Under the pieces are notes generated by a model. The model was not told the DNA's origin, did no database searches, and was given only the letters and a program-made list of their open reading frames with translations. Shown in pieces: positions 1 to 6,604 of a stretch of DNA of 6,748 nt. The translations under genes were made by a program, and so were the position numbers. Within the stretch, counting starts at the first letter, position 1. Each line of letters begins with the position of its first letter. This stretch comes from Candidatus Thorarchaeota archaeon (GTDB taxonomy: Archaea; Asgardarchaeota; Thorarchaeia; Thorarchaeales; Thorarchaeaceae): positions 1-6,748 of the forward strand of contig JAGSHP010000153.1 of assembly GCA_029855925.1 (NCBI GenBank), given 5' to 3'.

Positions 1-924
1 ATGAGTGCCTTGGGTCGAGGTCGTGTCGGTGCAGGAAGAGGCCTACTCAATGCCGAACTATGGAGCGAGTTACCTCTCGAGCAATGGTTGGAGAAAGAGT
101 ATGCAATTGCACTGAGCTCCGGGCTTCCCGTTATTGCCAGTGTGGGGTACACGCCAGAGGAGGTGGCCGAGGTTGCACCAAAGGTCCAGAAGGCAGGCGT
201 TCACGCCATCGAGTTCTCGACCCACTATGTAGGGGGTCACGTAGAGATTGCAAAGGCATTGCGTGATGCAGTGGATATTCCAATCTTTGCAAAACTGAGT
301 CCGAAGGATGATGTATCCAAGGTTGCCAAGTCACTTGAGAGATATGTAGACGGTTTTGTGGCAATCAACACGTTTGGACCATGCCTGAGAATCGATATCG
401 AAACTGCAAGACCCATGTTGGGCAGCGAGGGCGGACTAGGCTGGATGAGCGGAGCCGCCCTGAAACCCATTGCCCTGCGTTGCGTCGCAGACATTGCGTC
501 GGTTGTCGACAGACCGGTCATAGGAGTGGGTGGGGTCTCAACAGGAGCCGATGCGATCGAGTTCATGATGGCGGGAGCGAACCTCGTGGAGGTCTGTACT
601 GCAGCCATCCTCAACGGTCCGAGCATCTACGGCAAGATCGCGAATGAGATATCCATGTGGATAGACGAGCATCAGTACGATTCACTATGGGACATCGTGG
701 GAATGGCTCTGCCACATCTTCGGAAGAACAAGCAGAGGCGACCCCCGGTACAGATCGACATGGATGCATGCACTCTCTGTGGACTATGTGAGAAGTCCTG
801 CGTATACGACGCGGTGAAGGTTCATCGCAAGGAGAGAGAGGTAAAGGTGGACAGCGACAAGTGCGTGGCATGCGGACTGTGCGTCTCCATCTGCCCGCCA
901 CATGCCATGTCATTAAGAGAATAG
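1..924 (+). CDS. Dihydroorotate dehydrogenase/PreA-like flavoprotein with C-terminal 2x[4Fe-4S] ferredoxin domain (5' partial)
   Basis: The visible 307 residues form most of an FMN-binding TIM barrel followed by a bacterial-type ferredoxin domain. Seen: FAKLSP with K98 (usual FMN lysine), AINTF with N123, the MSGAALKPIALR segment (149-160), and the phosphate-binding GVGGVSTG (175-182). Cluster cysteines are C257/C260/C263/C267 and C288/C291/C294/C298. This order is that of PreA, the catalytic subunit of bacterial dihydropyrimidine dehydrogenase, and of related archaeal proteins. Family members have about 60-70 further N-terminal residues carrying the first strands. Here the frame is open at base 1, so the ATG there is probably internal or the gene is cut by the window. 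The usual N-x-S-C-P-N active-site loop is replaced by IEFSTHYVGG (70-79) with no cysteine. True pyrimidine-biosynthetic dihydroorotate dehydrogenase activity is therefore doubtful and the substrate is unknown. The stop lies 7 bases from the convergent peptidase gene. Confidence 0.85.
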   Translation: MSALGRGRVGAGRGLLNAELWSELPLEQWLEKEYAIALSSGLPVIASVGYTPEEVAEVAPKVQKAGVHAIEFSTHYVGGHVEIAKALRDAVDIPIFAKLSPKDDVSKVAKSLERYVDGFVAINTFGPCLRIDIETARPMLGSEGGLGWMSGAALKPIALRCVADIASVVDRPVIGVGGVSTGADAIEFMMAGANLVEVCTAAILNGPSIYGKIANEISMWIDEHQYDSLWDIVGMALPHLRKNKQRRPPVQIDMDACTLCGLCEKSCVYDAVKVHRKEREVKVDSDKCVACGLCVSICPPHAMSLRE

Positions 925-931
925 ACTTGTG

Positions 932-2116
932 CTACACGAACTGATACGGATCAAGTCCCTTGGTCAGAAGCTTGGCCTTGCCCCTGGTGACCGCATAGTC
1001 GTTCTCGTCACGAACACCGCCTATTCGTTTCAAGTACAGTCCTGGTTCGACCGCGACCACATGTCCCTCGGCGAAGTGCCCATCATAATGATAGAAACTT
1101 GGCATCTCGTGCACCTCCAGCCCGATCCCATGACCAAGTCCGTGAAGCATTCCCTCTTCCGCCTCGGGCATCAGCTTGCGAGAGGCAAAGCCGTGCTGTT
1201 GCAAGGTCTCACAGCATGCCATGTTCACATCATCAATCAGCGCCCCGTCCCTGAGCGCATCGACAGAGGCATTGGAGGCGTCTACCACTGCATCGAACAT
1301 CTTGCGAAGCTTGGCATCGACAGTACCCTTCACGACTGTACGTGTCACATCTGCAACGTATCGATCGAGCTTGAGTCTGGGAAAGACATCTATGATGATT
1401 GGCACACCAGCCTTCAGCGGGTCACGCGGGCGACCCAGATAGTGAAAGTCATAGCCCTTTCGCCCCACGGCGACTATGGAGTCCTCAGCAGCCTCTGCAT
1501 ACCTGTCAAGCAGAAAGTGATCAAGAGCCAGCTTTATGTCACCCACAGTGAGGGGCTGACCATTATAGATCAATTGCTTCTTGGGTCCAATGTCGGAGTC
1601 CTTGATCATCTCAATCACACTAGAGACCGCTCCAATGGTCGCCTCTCCTGCCTTGAGTATCGTCCGAATCTCCTTGCGCGACTTGACGGCACGGGCGTCC
1701 TTGACAAGATTTGGAACGACCTTTACCGTATAGCCGAGCTCCTGAATCGCCACAAGGACACTGGCGGGAATGTGATCTGGAACTCCTAGTACGTCACCAG
1801 AGAACTCGTCCCTTAGGAGGGGACCGTAGATACGCTCCGGATTCTCGCTGGCACGTTTGTTCTCGCTCATGAGTGCAAGATAGATTTCAGTGAGGTCATA
1901 CGTTCGACTGACAAAGCTCTCCTTGTGGAGCCTATCCAGCGTGTTGAAACCTGCAGCCACCAATGGCTCTTCATTACGGTTCTTGAAATAGGTCACAGTA
2001 TCAGGTGAACGGAAACCTGTCAACCAGAAGATATCAGGGACTTCGAAGGCATTCCCCTCTGCAACAAAGGCATCAGTACCTTCTCGTTCCATGATCTTGT
2101 CGAGATGCTCAAGCAT
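932..2116 (-). CDS. M24-family metallopeptidase (Xaa-Pro aminopeptidase/prolidase, creatinase fold)
   Basis: A 394-residue cytoplasmic protein. An N-terminal creatinase-like domain (about 1-135) precedes the C-terminal 'pita-bread' catalytic domain (about 145-385). All five dinuclear-metal ligands expected for M24 peptidases can be placed: D243 (IIDVFPR), D256 (VADVTRT), H329 (HGLGHGIG), E357 (AVEPGL) and E371 (VRDEND). H325 and H336 match the conserved accessory histidines. Such enzymes usually remove an N-terminal residue before proline or split X-Pro dipeptides; some relatives are creatinases or dimethylpropiothetin lyases, so substrate is not certain. The start chosen is the ATG at 2116 because a strong GGAGGT lies 6 bases upstream. 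A longer frame to 2290 adds 58 Cys/Ser-rich residues of no family likeness and overlaps the kinase gene. It lies 55 bases downstream of the PfkB gene on the same strand and is probably co-transcribed. No signal peptide or membrane segment is seen. Confidence 0.9.
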   Translation of the reverse strand: MLEHLDKIMEREGTDAFVAEGNAFEVPDIFWLTGFRSPDTVTYFKNRNEEPLVAAGFNTLDRLHKESFVSRTYDLTEIYLALMSENKRASENPERIYGPLLRDEFSGDVLGVPDHIPASVLVAIQELGYTVKVVPNLVKDARAVKSRKEIRTILKAGEATIGAVSSVIEMIKDSDIGPKKQLIYNGQPLTVGDIKLALDHFLLDRYAEAAEDSIVAVGRKGYDFHYLGRPRDPLKAGVPIIIDVFPRLKLDRYVADVTRTVVKGTVDAKLRKMFDAVVDASNASVDALRDGALIDDVNMACCETLQQHGFASRKLMPEAEEGMLHGLGHGIGLEVHEMPSFYHYDGHFAEGHVVAVEPGLYLKRIGGVRDENDYAVTRGKAKLLTKGLDPYQFV

Positions 2117-2122
2117 GAATAA

Positions 2123-2128
2123 ACCTCC
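2123..2128 (-). promoter_or_regulatory. Shine-Dalgarno site of the M24 peptidase gene
   Basis: On the minus strand GGAGGT lies 6 bases before the ATG at 2116. It decides the start of the peptidase against the 58-codon longer reading frame and shows that the gene is translated from a leadered transcript, consistent with being second in an operon. Confidence 0.8.
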
Positions 2129-2171
2129 AGCATTGTAAGGGATTCGAAGTGGATAAGCCTTGCCTTGACTG

Positions 2172-3059
2172 CTACAGACGGCGAGACATCCGCTCCTCGA
2201 CCTGTTCGCGTGTTGGCATCTTGTAAGGACCGACATGTTCGAGGTTGAATGATGCGCACGTGGCACCAAAGAGACCAGCACGTTCAACATTGCCCGAGCG
2301 TACGTACTCTATGAGAAACCCGACCATGTAGGTATCTCCAGCCCCGGTCTCATCAACAAGCCACTCCCCAAAGACCGCGGGAATGTCCACGTGAGAATCA
2401 CGCAGGAAGATGGTCGATCCTCTTTGCTCGCGTGTCACAATGACAATTTCTGGGCCGTATCGCAGAGCCTTCTCCACAGCCCGCTCCTCGGTCTCCGCCT
2501 GCATCCCCAGCAGGATCTCTTCCTCGTCTGCCTTCAGGATGTCAACGTGGCGAAGAACACGCTCAGGGTCTTTCCACTCGGTCGGTTCAACTGGTCCGAG
2601 CCTACTTGGTCTCAGAAAGCCCTGTACGTCAAGAGAGACAAGAACCTCTTTGGACGCCATTGCCTCAAAACAGGAGGTGTGTATCTCATCGGCTGTGAGA
2701 GGACAGAAGTGCACGACACTTGTGTCATTGTGAGACGGCAGAAGGTCCTTGTCACTCAGACTGGGAGCAAGTGCCTCGATCCGCTGTGTACGTTCACCGT
2801 GTTCGTCGTATTCGTTGACGAAGCGCGTGGTCACGGGACCGCTCATGTGCAGCCCTGTGAGATCAAGACCGGAGTTCCGTAGAGCATCGATGTACTCTTG
2901 CTCGAAGTCCCTTCCGACGCGAGAGACAATACCAGCCCCATGTGCGCCTATCGCTGGTGCCAGCATGGCATAGGCAGTACCACCACCAAGTGTCTCACGT
3001 CTGATCTCAGGGGTCACAAGAAGGTCTCGACTCAAATGACCGACGACAACGATCTCCAC
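2172..3059 (-). CDS. PfkB/ribokinase-family carbohydrate or nucleoside kinase
   Basis: A 295-residue protein, the normal length for the family. It transfers a phosphate from a nucleotide to a sugar, nucleoside or polyol hydroxyl in the cytoplasm. Seen: an N-terminal GHLSRD strand-loop (7-12), the glycine-rich substrate loop ETLGGGTAYA (22-31), VSRVGRDF (45-52), an N-x-x-E-like motif as D178-E-E-E181 (the first residue is D rather than N), and signature 2 DETGAGDTYMVGF (236-248). In the signature, D242 is the catalytic base and GAG the anion hole. The SLDVQGFLRPSRLG segment (142-155) is typical of a PfkB subgroup of unassigned substrate in archaea and bacteria; myo-inositol kinase and nucleoside kinase are both possible. 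The start is GTG; GGAG lies about 10 bases upstream and no better start was found. It is first in a minus-strand pair with the M24 peptidase and divergent from moaD. Confidence 0.88.
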   Translation of the reverse strand: MEIVVVGHLSRDLLVTPEIRRETLGGGTAYAMLAPAIGAHGAGIVSRVGRDFEQEYIDALRNSGLDLTGLHMSGPVTTRFVNEYDEHGERTQRIEALAPSLSDKDLLPSHNDTSVVHFCPLTADEIHTSCFEAMASKEVLVSLDVQGFLRPSRLGPVEPTEWKDPERVLRHVDILKADEEEILLGMQAETEERAVEKALRYGPEIVIVTREQRGSTIFLRDSHVDIPAVFGEWLVDETGAGDTYMVGFLIEYVRSGNVERAGLFGATCASFNLEHVGPYKMPTREQVEERMSRRL

Positions 3060-3191
3060 GCAATTGACGCTCCAAGAAGCAGATGTGACGATTCTACAAG
3101 TGGGGGAACTTCTACTTTTCGTTCAAAGACAATACTCTGACAAATCAACAACGATTAATACGTTAGTGCCATGTCATGAGTGTGATGTCCC
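3060..3191. promoter_or_regulatory. Divergent promoter region between the PfkB and MoaD operons
   Basis: This 132-base gap must hold promoters for both operons. The only clear AT-rich element is GATTAATA at 3153-3160, which reads as a plausible TATA box on the plus strand. A TSS about 27 bases on (near 3184-3188) would give a very short leader before the TTG at 3192. No inverted repeat strong enough to call an operator is seen. The element assignment is inference. Confidence 0.3.
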
Positions 3192-3473
3192 TTGGCAAGA
3201 GTCACAGTGAAGTTCTTTGCATCCGTTCGAGAGGCACTCGGAACGAAGAGTGTTGAAGTCGACGCGACTACAATTCTTGACCTGCTGGAGTCCCTCAAAG
3301 AACAGTTCGGGAGCAAGTTCACAGACACCGTGATAGATCCCGCGTCTGGCAGACTGAAGCGTTTCTATTCCTGCATGGTGAATGGAAAGCGTATCGAGCT
3401 CATCGATTCCTACGAGACGAGACTCAATGACGGAGACTCCATTGCCATATTTCCTCCGGTAGGCGGAGGATAG
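3192..3473 (+). CDS. moaD: MoaD/ThiS-family ubiquitin-like sulphur carrier protein
   Basis: A 93-residue beta-grasp protein, the usual size for archaeal MoaD. It opens with the strand VTVKFFASVREALG (4-17), and the middle has ILDLLESLKEQFG (28-40). It ends in DGDSIAIFPPVGGG (80-93), the classic MoaD tail with a free C-terminal Gly-Gly. In the family the terminal glycine is adenylylated by an E1-like enzyme and thiocarboxylated, to donate sulphur to molybdopterin/tungstopterin or, in SAMP proteins, to be conjugated to target lysines. The sequence cannot separate these roles. The start is TTG: an in-frame TGA at 3183 blocks extension, a GTGAT Shine-Dalgarno-like site (3182-3186) lies 5 bases upstream, and the next start (GTG 3207) would remove part of strand 1. 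The stop is 18 bases before the amidohydrolase gene, indicating an operon. No MoaE, MoaA or E1 gene is in the window. Confidence 0.88.
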   Translation: MARVTVKFFASVREALGTKSVEVDATTILDLLESLKEQFGSKFTDTVIDPASGRLKRFYSCMVNGKRIELIDSYETRLNDGDSIAIFPPVGGG

Positions 3474-3475
3474 GG

Positions 3476-3481
3476 AAGGAG
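3476..3481 (+). promoter_or_regulatory. Shine-Dalgarno site of the cyclic amidohydrolase gene
   Basis: AAGGAG sits in the 18-base gap after the moaD stop, 10 bases before the GTG start at 3492. An ATG at 3482 is out of frame and reads only 8 codons, so GTG 3492 is the best start. The site supports translation of a shared message with moaD. Confidence 0.6.
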
Positions 3482-3491
3482 ATGCAGACCA

Positions 3492-4865
3492 GTGACGAGA
3501 GAAGTTGAACTTGTCATCAAGAACGCCAGACTCCTGCTCGAGTCCGGCATGGTGCGCGGGGGCGTTGCTGTTCGCGAGGGAAAAATCTGTGCGATTGCAA
3601 CGGATGAACATCTTCCTCACGCTGCAGAGGTAATTGATGCACAGAGCAGGATATTGATGCCGGGGCTGATAGATGGTCATGCTCATCTTCACGATGAGGC
3701 AATGATAGACCATGAGGACTTCACCACTGGGACCAGGCTCGCGGCGTCAGGTGGGGTGACGACCGTTGTAGAGATGCCACTCAGCTCACAGGTGGACACG
3801 GTTGAACTGGTCGATGAGAAGATCAAGACAGGTGAACGCCTCGCATTGATAGACTTCTCTCTCTATGGAGGGATGATCAATGCGGATAATATTGGAAACA
3901 TCCCATTGCTCATCGAGAAGGGAGTAGAGGGATTCAAGGCATTCACATGCGAGCCCTTCTATGCCAATGCTGGCGTCATTGCAAAGGCGATGAGCGAGGT
4001 CTCGGAGTTTGGAGGACACCTGACAATCCACTCTGAAGATCAGGGAGTCCTTGAGGAGTTTGCCCGGGAGATGGAAGACGAGTGGGATGCACCAATCACA
4101 CATGCACTCGCTCGACCTGCACTTGCAGAACAGTTGGCAGTCCATCAGAACGTCAGCATAGCGTCCAGTACCGGGGGTCATCTACACATTGCGCATATCA
4201 CAACAAGGGAGGGTGTCCGGGAGGTCGCTAGGGGAAAACAGACCGGCGTCGAGGTCACAACAGAAGTCTGCCCACACCATCTGATGTTTGATAGGGACGA
4301 GATGAACCGCCTTGGACCAAAGAGCAAGATGAATCCACCTCTGCGTTCAAAACAGGACCGAGCCGCGCTCTGGGCAGGACTCCTCACGGGAGCAATTGAC
4401 ATGGTGGTCAGCGACCATGCTCCCGCACCTGTTGAGAAGAAGGAGGCGGGAAACGATGACATTCGAAAGGCCTGGTCGGGAGTGGATGGCATTCAGATCA
4501 TTCTGAGGGTTCTGCTCTCAGAGGGAATCAACAAGGGAAGACTATCGTGGAGTCGATTGCTTCGGGTCACAACACGAGACCCTGCACGAATCTTTGGTCT
4601 CTACCCAAAGAAGGGATCTCTCACCCTAGGGGCTGACGCGGACTTGGTATTGGTTGACCCAACAAAAGAAGAAAAGATTACAGACACGGGGATTCTCTCC
4701 AAGAGCGGCTGGACAATATATGAGGGAATGAAGTTACGCGGGCTGCCAGTGATGACGTTTGTGCGAGGCGTCATGGTGTTTAAGGAGGGCGAAGTCCTGG
4801 GCACACCCGGTCACGGTCAGTTCCAGCCTATGGGGAGAGGACAGCTCGAGATTCCAGGAATGTGA
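3492..4865 (+). CDS. Allantoinase-type cyclic amidohydrolase (allantoinase/dihydroorotase/hydantoinase family)
   Basis: A 457-residue zinc-dependent TIM-barrel hydrolase that should open a cyclic amide ring (allantoin, dihydroorotate, hydantoin or dihydropyrimidine). All metal-centre residues are present: H63 and H65 in DGHAHLH, the carbamylated lysine K149 in GFKAF, H180 in LTIHSED, H235 in LHIAHITT, and catalytic D308 in VVSDHAP. A small beta domain comes from both ends (about 1-57 and 375-440). Features recalling E. coli allantoinase AllB are EMPLSS (94-99; dihydroorotases usually have a DMPN-type motif), ARPALAEQLAV (207-217), EVCPHHLMFD (258-267) and RKAWSGVDGIQ (325-335). The length also suits AllB (about 450). 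This favours allantoinase over PyrC but does not prove it, and archaeal relatives are often labelled dihydroorotase. The start is GTG with AAGGAG upstream. It is second in the operon with moaD and convergent with the histidine kinase across 93 bases that show no clear terminator. Confidence 0.88.
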   Translation: MTREVELVIKNARLLLESGMVRGGVAVREGKICAIATDEHLPHAAEVIDAQSRILMPGLIDGHAHLHDEAMIDHEDFTTGTRLAASGGVTTVVEMPLSSQVDTVELVDEKIKTGERLALIDFSLYGGMINADNIGNIPLLIEKGVEGFKAFTCEPFYANAGVIAKAMSEVSEFGGHLTIHSEDQGVLEEFAREMEDEWDAPITHALARPALAEQLAVHQNVSIASSTGGHLHIAHITTREGVREVARGKQTGVEVTTEVCPHHLMFDRDEMNRLGPKSKMNPPLRSKQDRAALWAGLLTGAIDMVVSDHAPAPVEKKEAGNDDIRKAWSGVDGIQIILRVLLSEGINKGRLSWSRLLRVTTRDPARIFGLYPKKGSLTLGADADLVLVDPTKEEKITDTGILSKSGWTIYEGMKLRGLPVMTFVRGVMVFKEGEVLGTPGHGQFQPMGRGQLEIPGM

Positions 4866-4958
4866 GAGAGGCCACGTCTTAGGCATCCTTCTGAAACAAG
4901 TAGTGAGATCTCATTATAATCCTGAGCAATGATGATGATAATGACCGACCAGTGGAGA

Positions 4959-6362
4959 TCAGGCTGCCTGCGGGAGGTGAATCACAAACTCTGCGCCCAT
5001 CTCTGGATGGTCAGGTACTCGATCCTGAACTGAGAGAGTCCCTCCGAACCATCGAACTATCAGGTTCGTTTGATGTATGCCCATCCCTCCAAAACGCCGT
5101 GAGCGGTCAAGCAGAATGCTCTTGCGGGCATCAAGAAGACCCGCGCCGTTGTCGGCAATTCTGAGTTCCCACATCTTTGGCGCTGACGAGAGACTGATCC
5201 AGATCTGCTTGGTTTCCCGCGGATTATACCGTATGGCGTTGTCCAGGAGATTCTCAATTGCTGTGACCAAGTAGCGATTTGCGCGGGTCATGCATGCTGC
5301 ATCAGGAATGTCCAGTACGATCTCGATTGTTTGGTGTTGGGCACGCACCTGTTCTACAAGGTCGGTGAGTGCCTCTTGAATTACGTAGTCGTGCATCTCG
5401 GAGGTCTCGAGCCCTTCTACTGCCCGTGCCTTCATTATTAGCCGATTGATCTGACCAATAGAAGTGAAGACGATTTTGGCAATGTCGGAGTTCTCTCCCT
5501 TTGCCAGAATGGACACACCAAGAAGAACTGTCTGGAGATGATTTGCCACATCATGCGACAAGACATCGAGATAGAGCTTGGCTGCGTCTTCTGCGAGCAA
5601 TCTGGGAGTGATGTCTGTGGCAATATGAACGAATCGACCGGACTCGTTTCCGTCCGAGGGGATGGCTGAAACAGAGACCATCACGTCGTGATCACGGAGC
5701 TTCATCTGTCCTTTCGAAACTTGGATACTGTCTTCAGAGACCAGTTTCACAAAGGGGCACCCATCTGGCGGTGCACTCGTTGAATGGAATATCTCATAGC
5801 AATGCTTCCCAATGATGTCACTCTCGGGGTCAATCCCCAATAGTGAGTGGGTGATCAGATTCGCATACAGAATTCTTTGCTCCGAGTCGAGTATCAGCGT
5901 TGAGTGTGCAATTGCATCAAGGACGCTGTGCCAACTCACTACCTTACCAATCGAGAAGGGGGACGCATCCTGAGCCAAGTGGGAGTGAAGACGAACCACA
6001 GAGGCCCGACGAGTACCGTCGTTTCCGGGTAGCGGACTAATCGATACCGTAAGTATGGTCTCTGCTTCGATGACAATCTCCTCTGTGAGTGAGGAGTCGG
6101 TCTGAAGTGTTGCCTCCACAAGACTGTCAAGTATCAGTGACAGAGGCATCTTCTGAGATACGTCAGCAAAGTCGCGGCCTGCTAGTACATCTAGTTCTTG
6201 TCCTAGCAATTTGAGCATCGGTTCGTTTGCCCAGATAACAGCATGCTCAGAATCCAAGATCAGAATTGCATCCTCAGACATCTGTAGGACTTGCTGTTTC
6301 AGGTCGTCCATAGTGTCTGGTTTGTCTGGTCCTCGCATCACTACGATAGTCTCCAAGGTCAC
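4959..6362 (-). CDS. Soluble double-PAS sensor histidine kinase
   Basis: A 467-residue protein without a signal peptide or membrane segment, so a cytoplasmic sensor. Domains in order: PAS 1 (about 20-125), PAS 2 (about 145-255), dimerisation/phosphoacceptor helices with the H-box LDVLSHDVANHLQ (265-277; H270 is the likely phosphorylated residue), then the ATPase domain with N-box IENLLDNAIRYN (369-380), G1 DNGAGL (404-409) and G2 FGGMGI (424-429). The catalytic set is complete, so it should be an active kinase. PAS 2 carries GKHCYEIFHS and PPDGCPF (C188, H193, C202), a Cys/His pattern found in some PAS domains and possibly cofactor- or redox-related. The start is uncertain: GTG 6362 (longest, overlapping an upstream ORF as GTGA), ATG 6338 (GGAG 12 bases upstream) or ATG 6311, just before PAS 1. 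No response regulator is adjacent, so it is an orphan kinase here. Confidence 0.9.
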   Translation of the reverse strand: MTLETIVVMRGPDKPDTMDDLKQQVLQMSEDAILILDSEHAVIWANEPMLKLLGQELDVLAGRDFADVSQKMPLSLILDSLVEATLQTDSSLTEEIVIEAETILTVSISPLPGNDGTRRASVVRLHSHLAQDASPFSIGKVVSWHSVLDAIAHSTLILDSEQRILYANLITHSLLGIDPESDIIGKHCYEIFHSTSAPPDGCPFVKLVSEDSIQVSKGQMKLRDHDVMVSVSAIPSDGNESGRFVHIATDITPRLLAEDAAKLYLDVLSHDVANHLQTVLLGVSILAKGENSDIAKIVFTSIGQINRLIMKARAVEGLETSEMHDYVIQEALTDLVEQVRAQHQTIEIVLDIPDAACMTRANRYLVTAIENLLDNAIRYNPRETKQIWISLSSAPKMWELRIADNGAGLLDARKSILLDRSRRFGGMGIHQTNLIVRWFGGTLSVQDRVPDHPEMGAEFVIHLPQAA

Positions 6363-6604
6363 AAGAATCCGAGGTCGTGCTGGATATTGCGGATTCTTGC
6401 GTACAAGGCTTCAGTCATTGGCCTTGCACACAAGTGATATGAAAGACCTACTTGGCACGCAAATGCCTCTGTCGAAGCACTGTCACGATGAATCAATCGA
6501 ATATAGCCATTGTGCTGCGGTAGTTCATGGCATAGGGTGTGCTGCAGAAGGGCCGCTCCGAGGTGATACGAAGATTCACGCTTGTGACCCAAATTATGGT
6601 CCAC
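6359..6604 (-). CDS. Doubtful small ORF upstream of the histidine kinase (81 residues, hypothetical)
   Basis: A GTG-initiated frame whose TGA stop shares four bases (GTGA) with the longest start of the kinase, an arrangement often seen in translationally coupled genes. The protein would be 81 residues, with nine histidines and no family I recognise, no membrane segment and no metal motif with regular spacing. The C-terminal half (PMTEALYARIRNIQHDLGFL) could form a helix. Against it: no Shine-Dalgarno site before GTG 6604, the high histidine content is atypical, and a competing open frame exists on the other strand. It may simply be the leader/promoter region of the kinase. Confidence 0.2.
   Translation of the reverse strand: MDHNLGHKRESSYHLGAALLQHTLCHELPQHNGYIRLIHRDSASTEAFACQVGLSYHLCARPMTEALYARIRNIQHDLGFL

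Noticed and set aside
925..931. Terminator between the flavoprotein and peptidase genes
   Set aside because: Only 7 bases separate the two stops and there is no T-rich tract; the transcripts must overlap at their 3' ends.
929..1789. 286-codon GTG-initiated frame on the plus strand
   Set aside because: It lies wholly antisense to the M24 peptidase, whose metal ligands are all intact; it has no family motif and no ribosome site of its own.
2117..2290. 58-codon N-terminal extension of the M24 peptidase
   Set aside because: It overlaps the end of the PfkB gene, has no family likeness, and a strong GGAGGT precedes the internal ATG at 2116.
2391..2882. 163-codon plus-strand frame inside the PfkB kinase
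   Set aside because: It is a shadow of the kinase, which has complete motifs on the minus strand.
3174..3713. 179-codon minus-strand frame across moaD and the start of the amidohydrolase
   Set aside because: It is antisense to two well-supported genes and its composition (many Ser, His, Cys) is that of a shadow frame.
4904..4913. Perfect 10-base palindrome TGAGATCTCA between the convergent amidohydrolase and kinase genes
   Set aside because: It has no loop and no following T-run, so it is not a credible terminator; a lone 10-base palindrome is expected by chance at this scale.
4928..4944. ATG/GAT microrepeat in the convergent gap
   Set aside because: Only three to four imperfect units; too short to call a repeat element.
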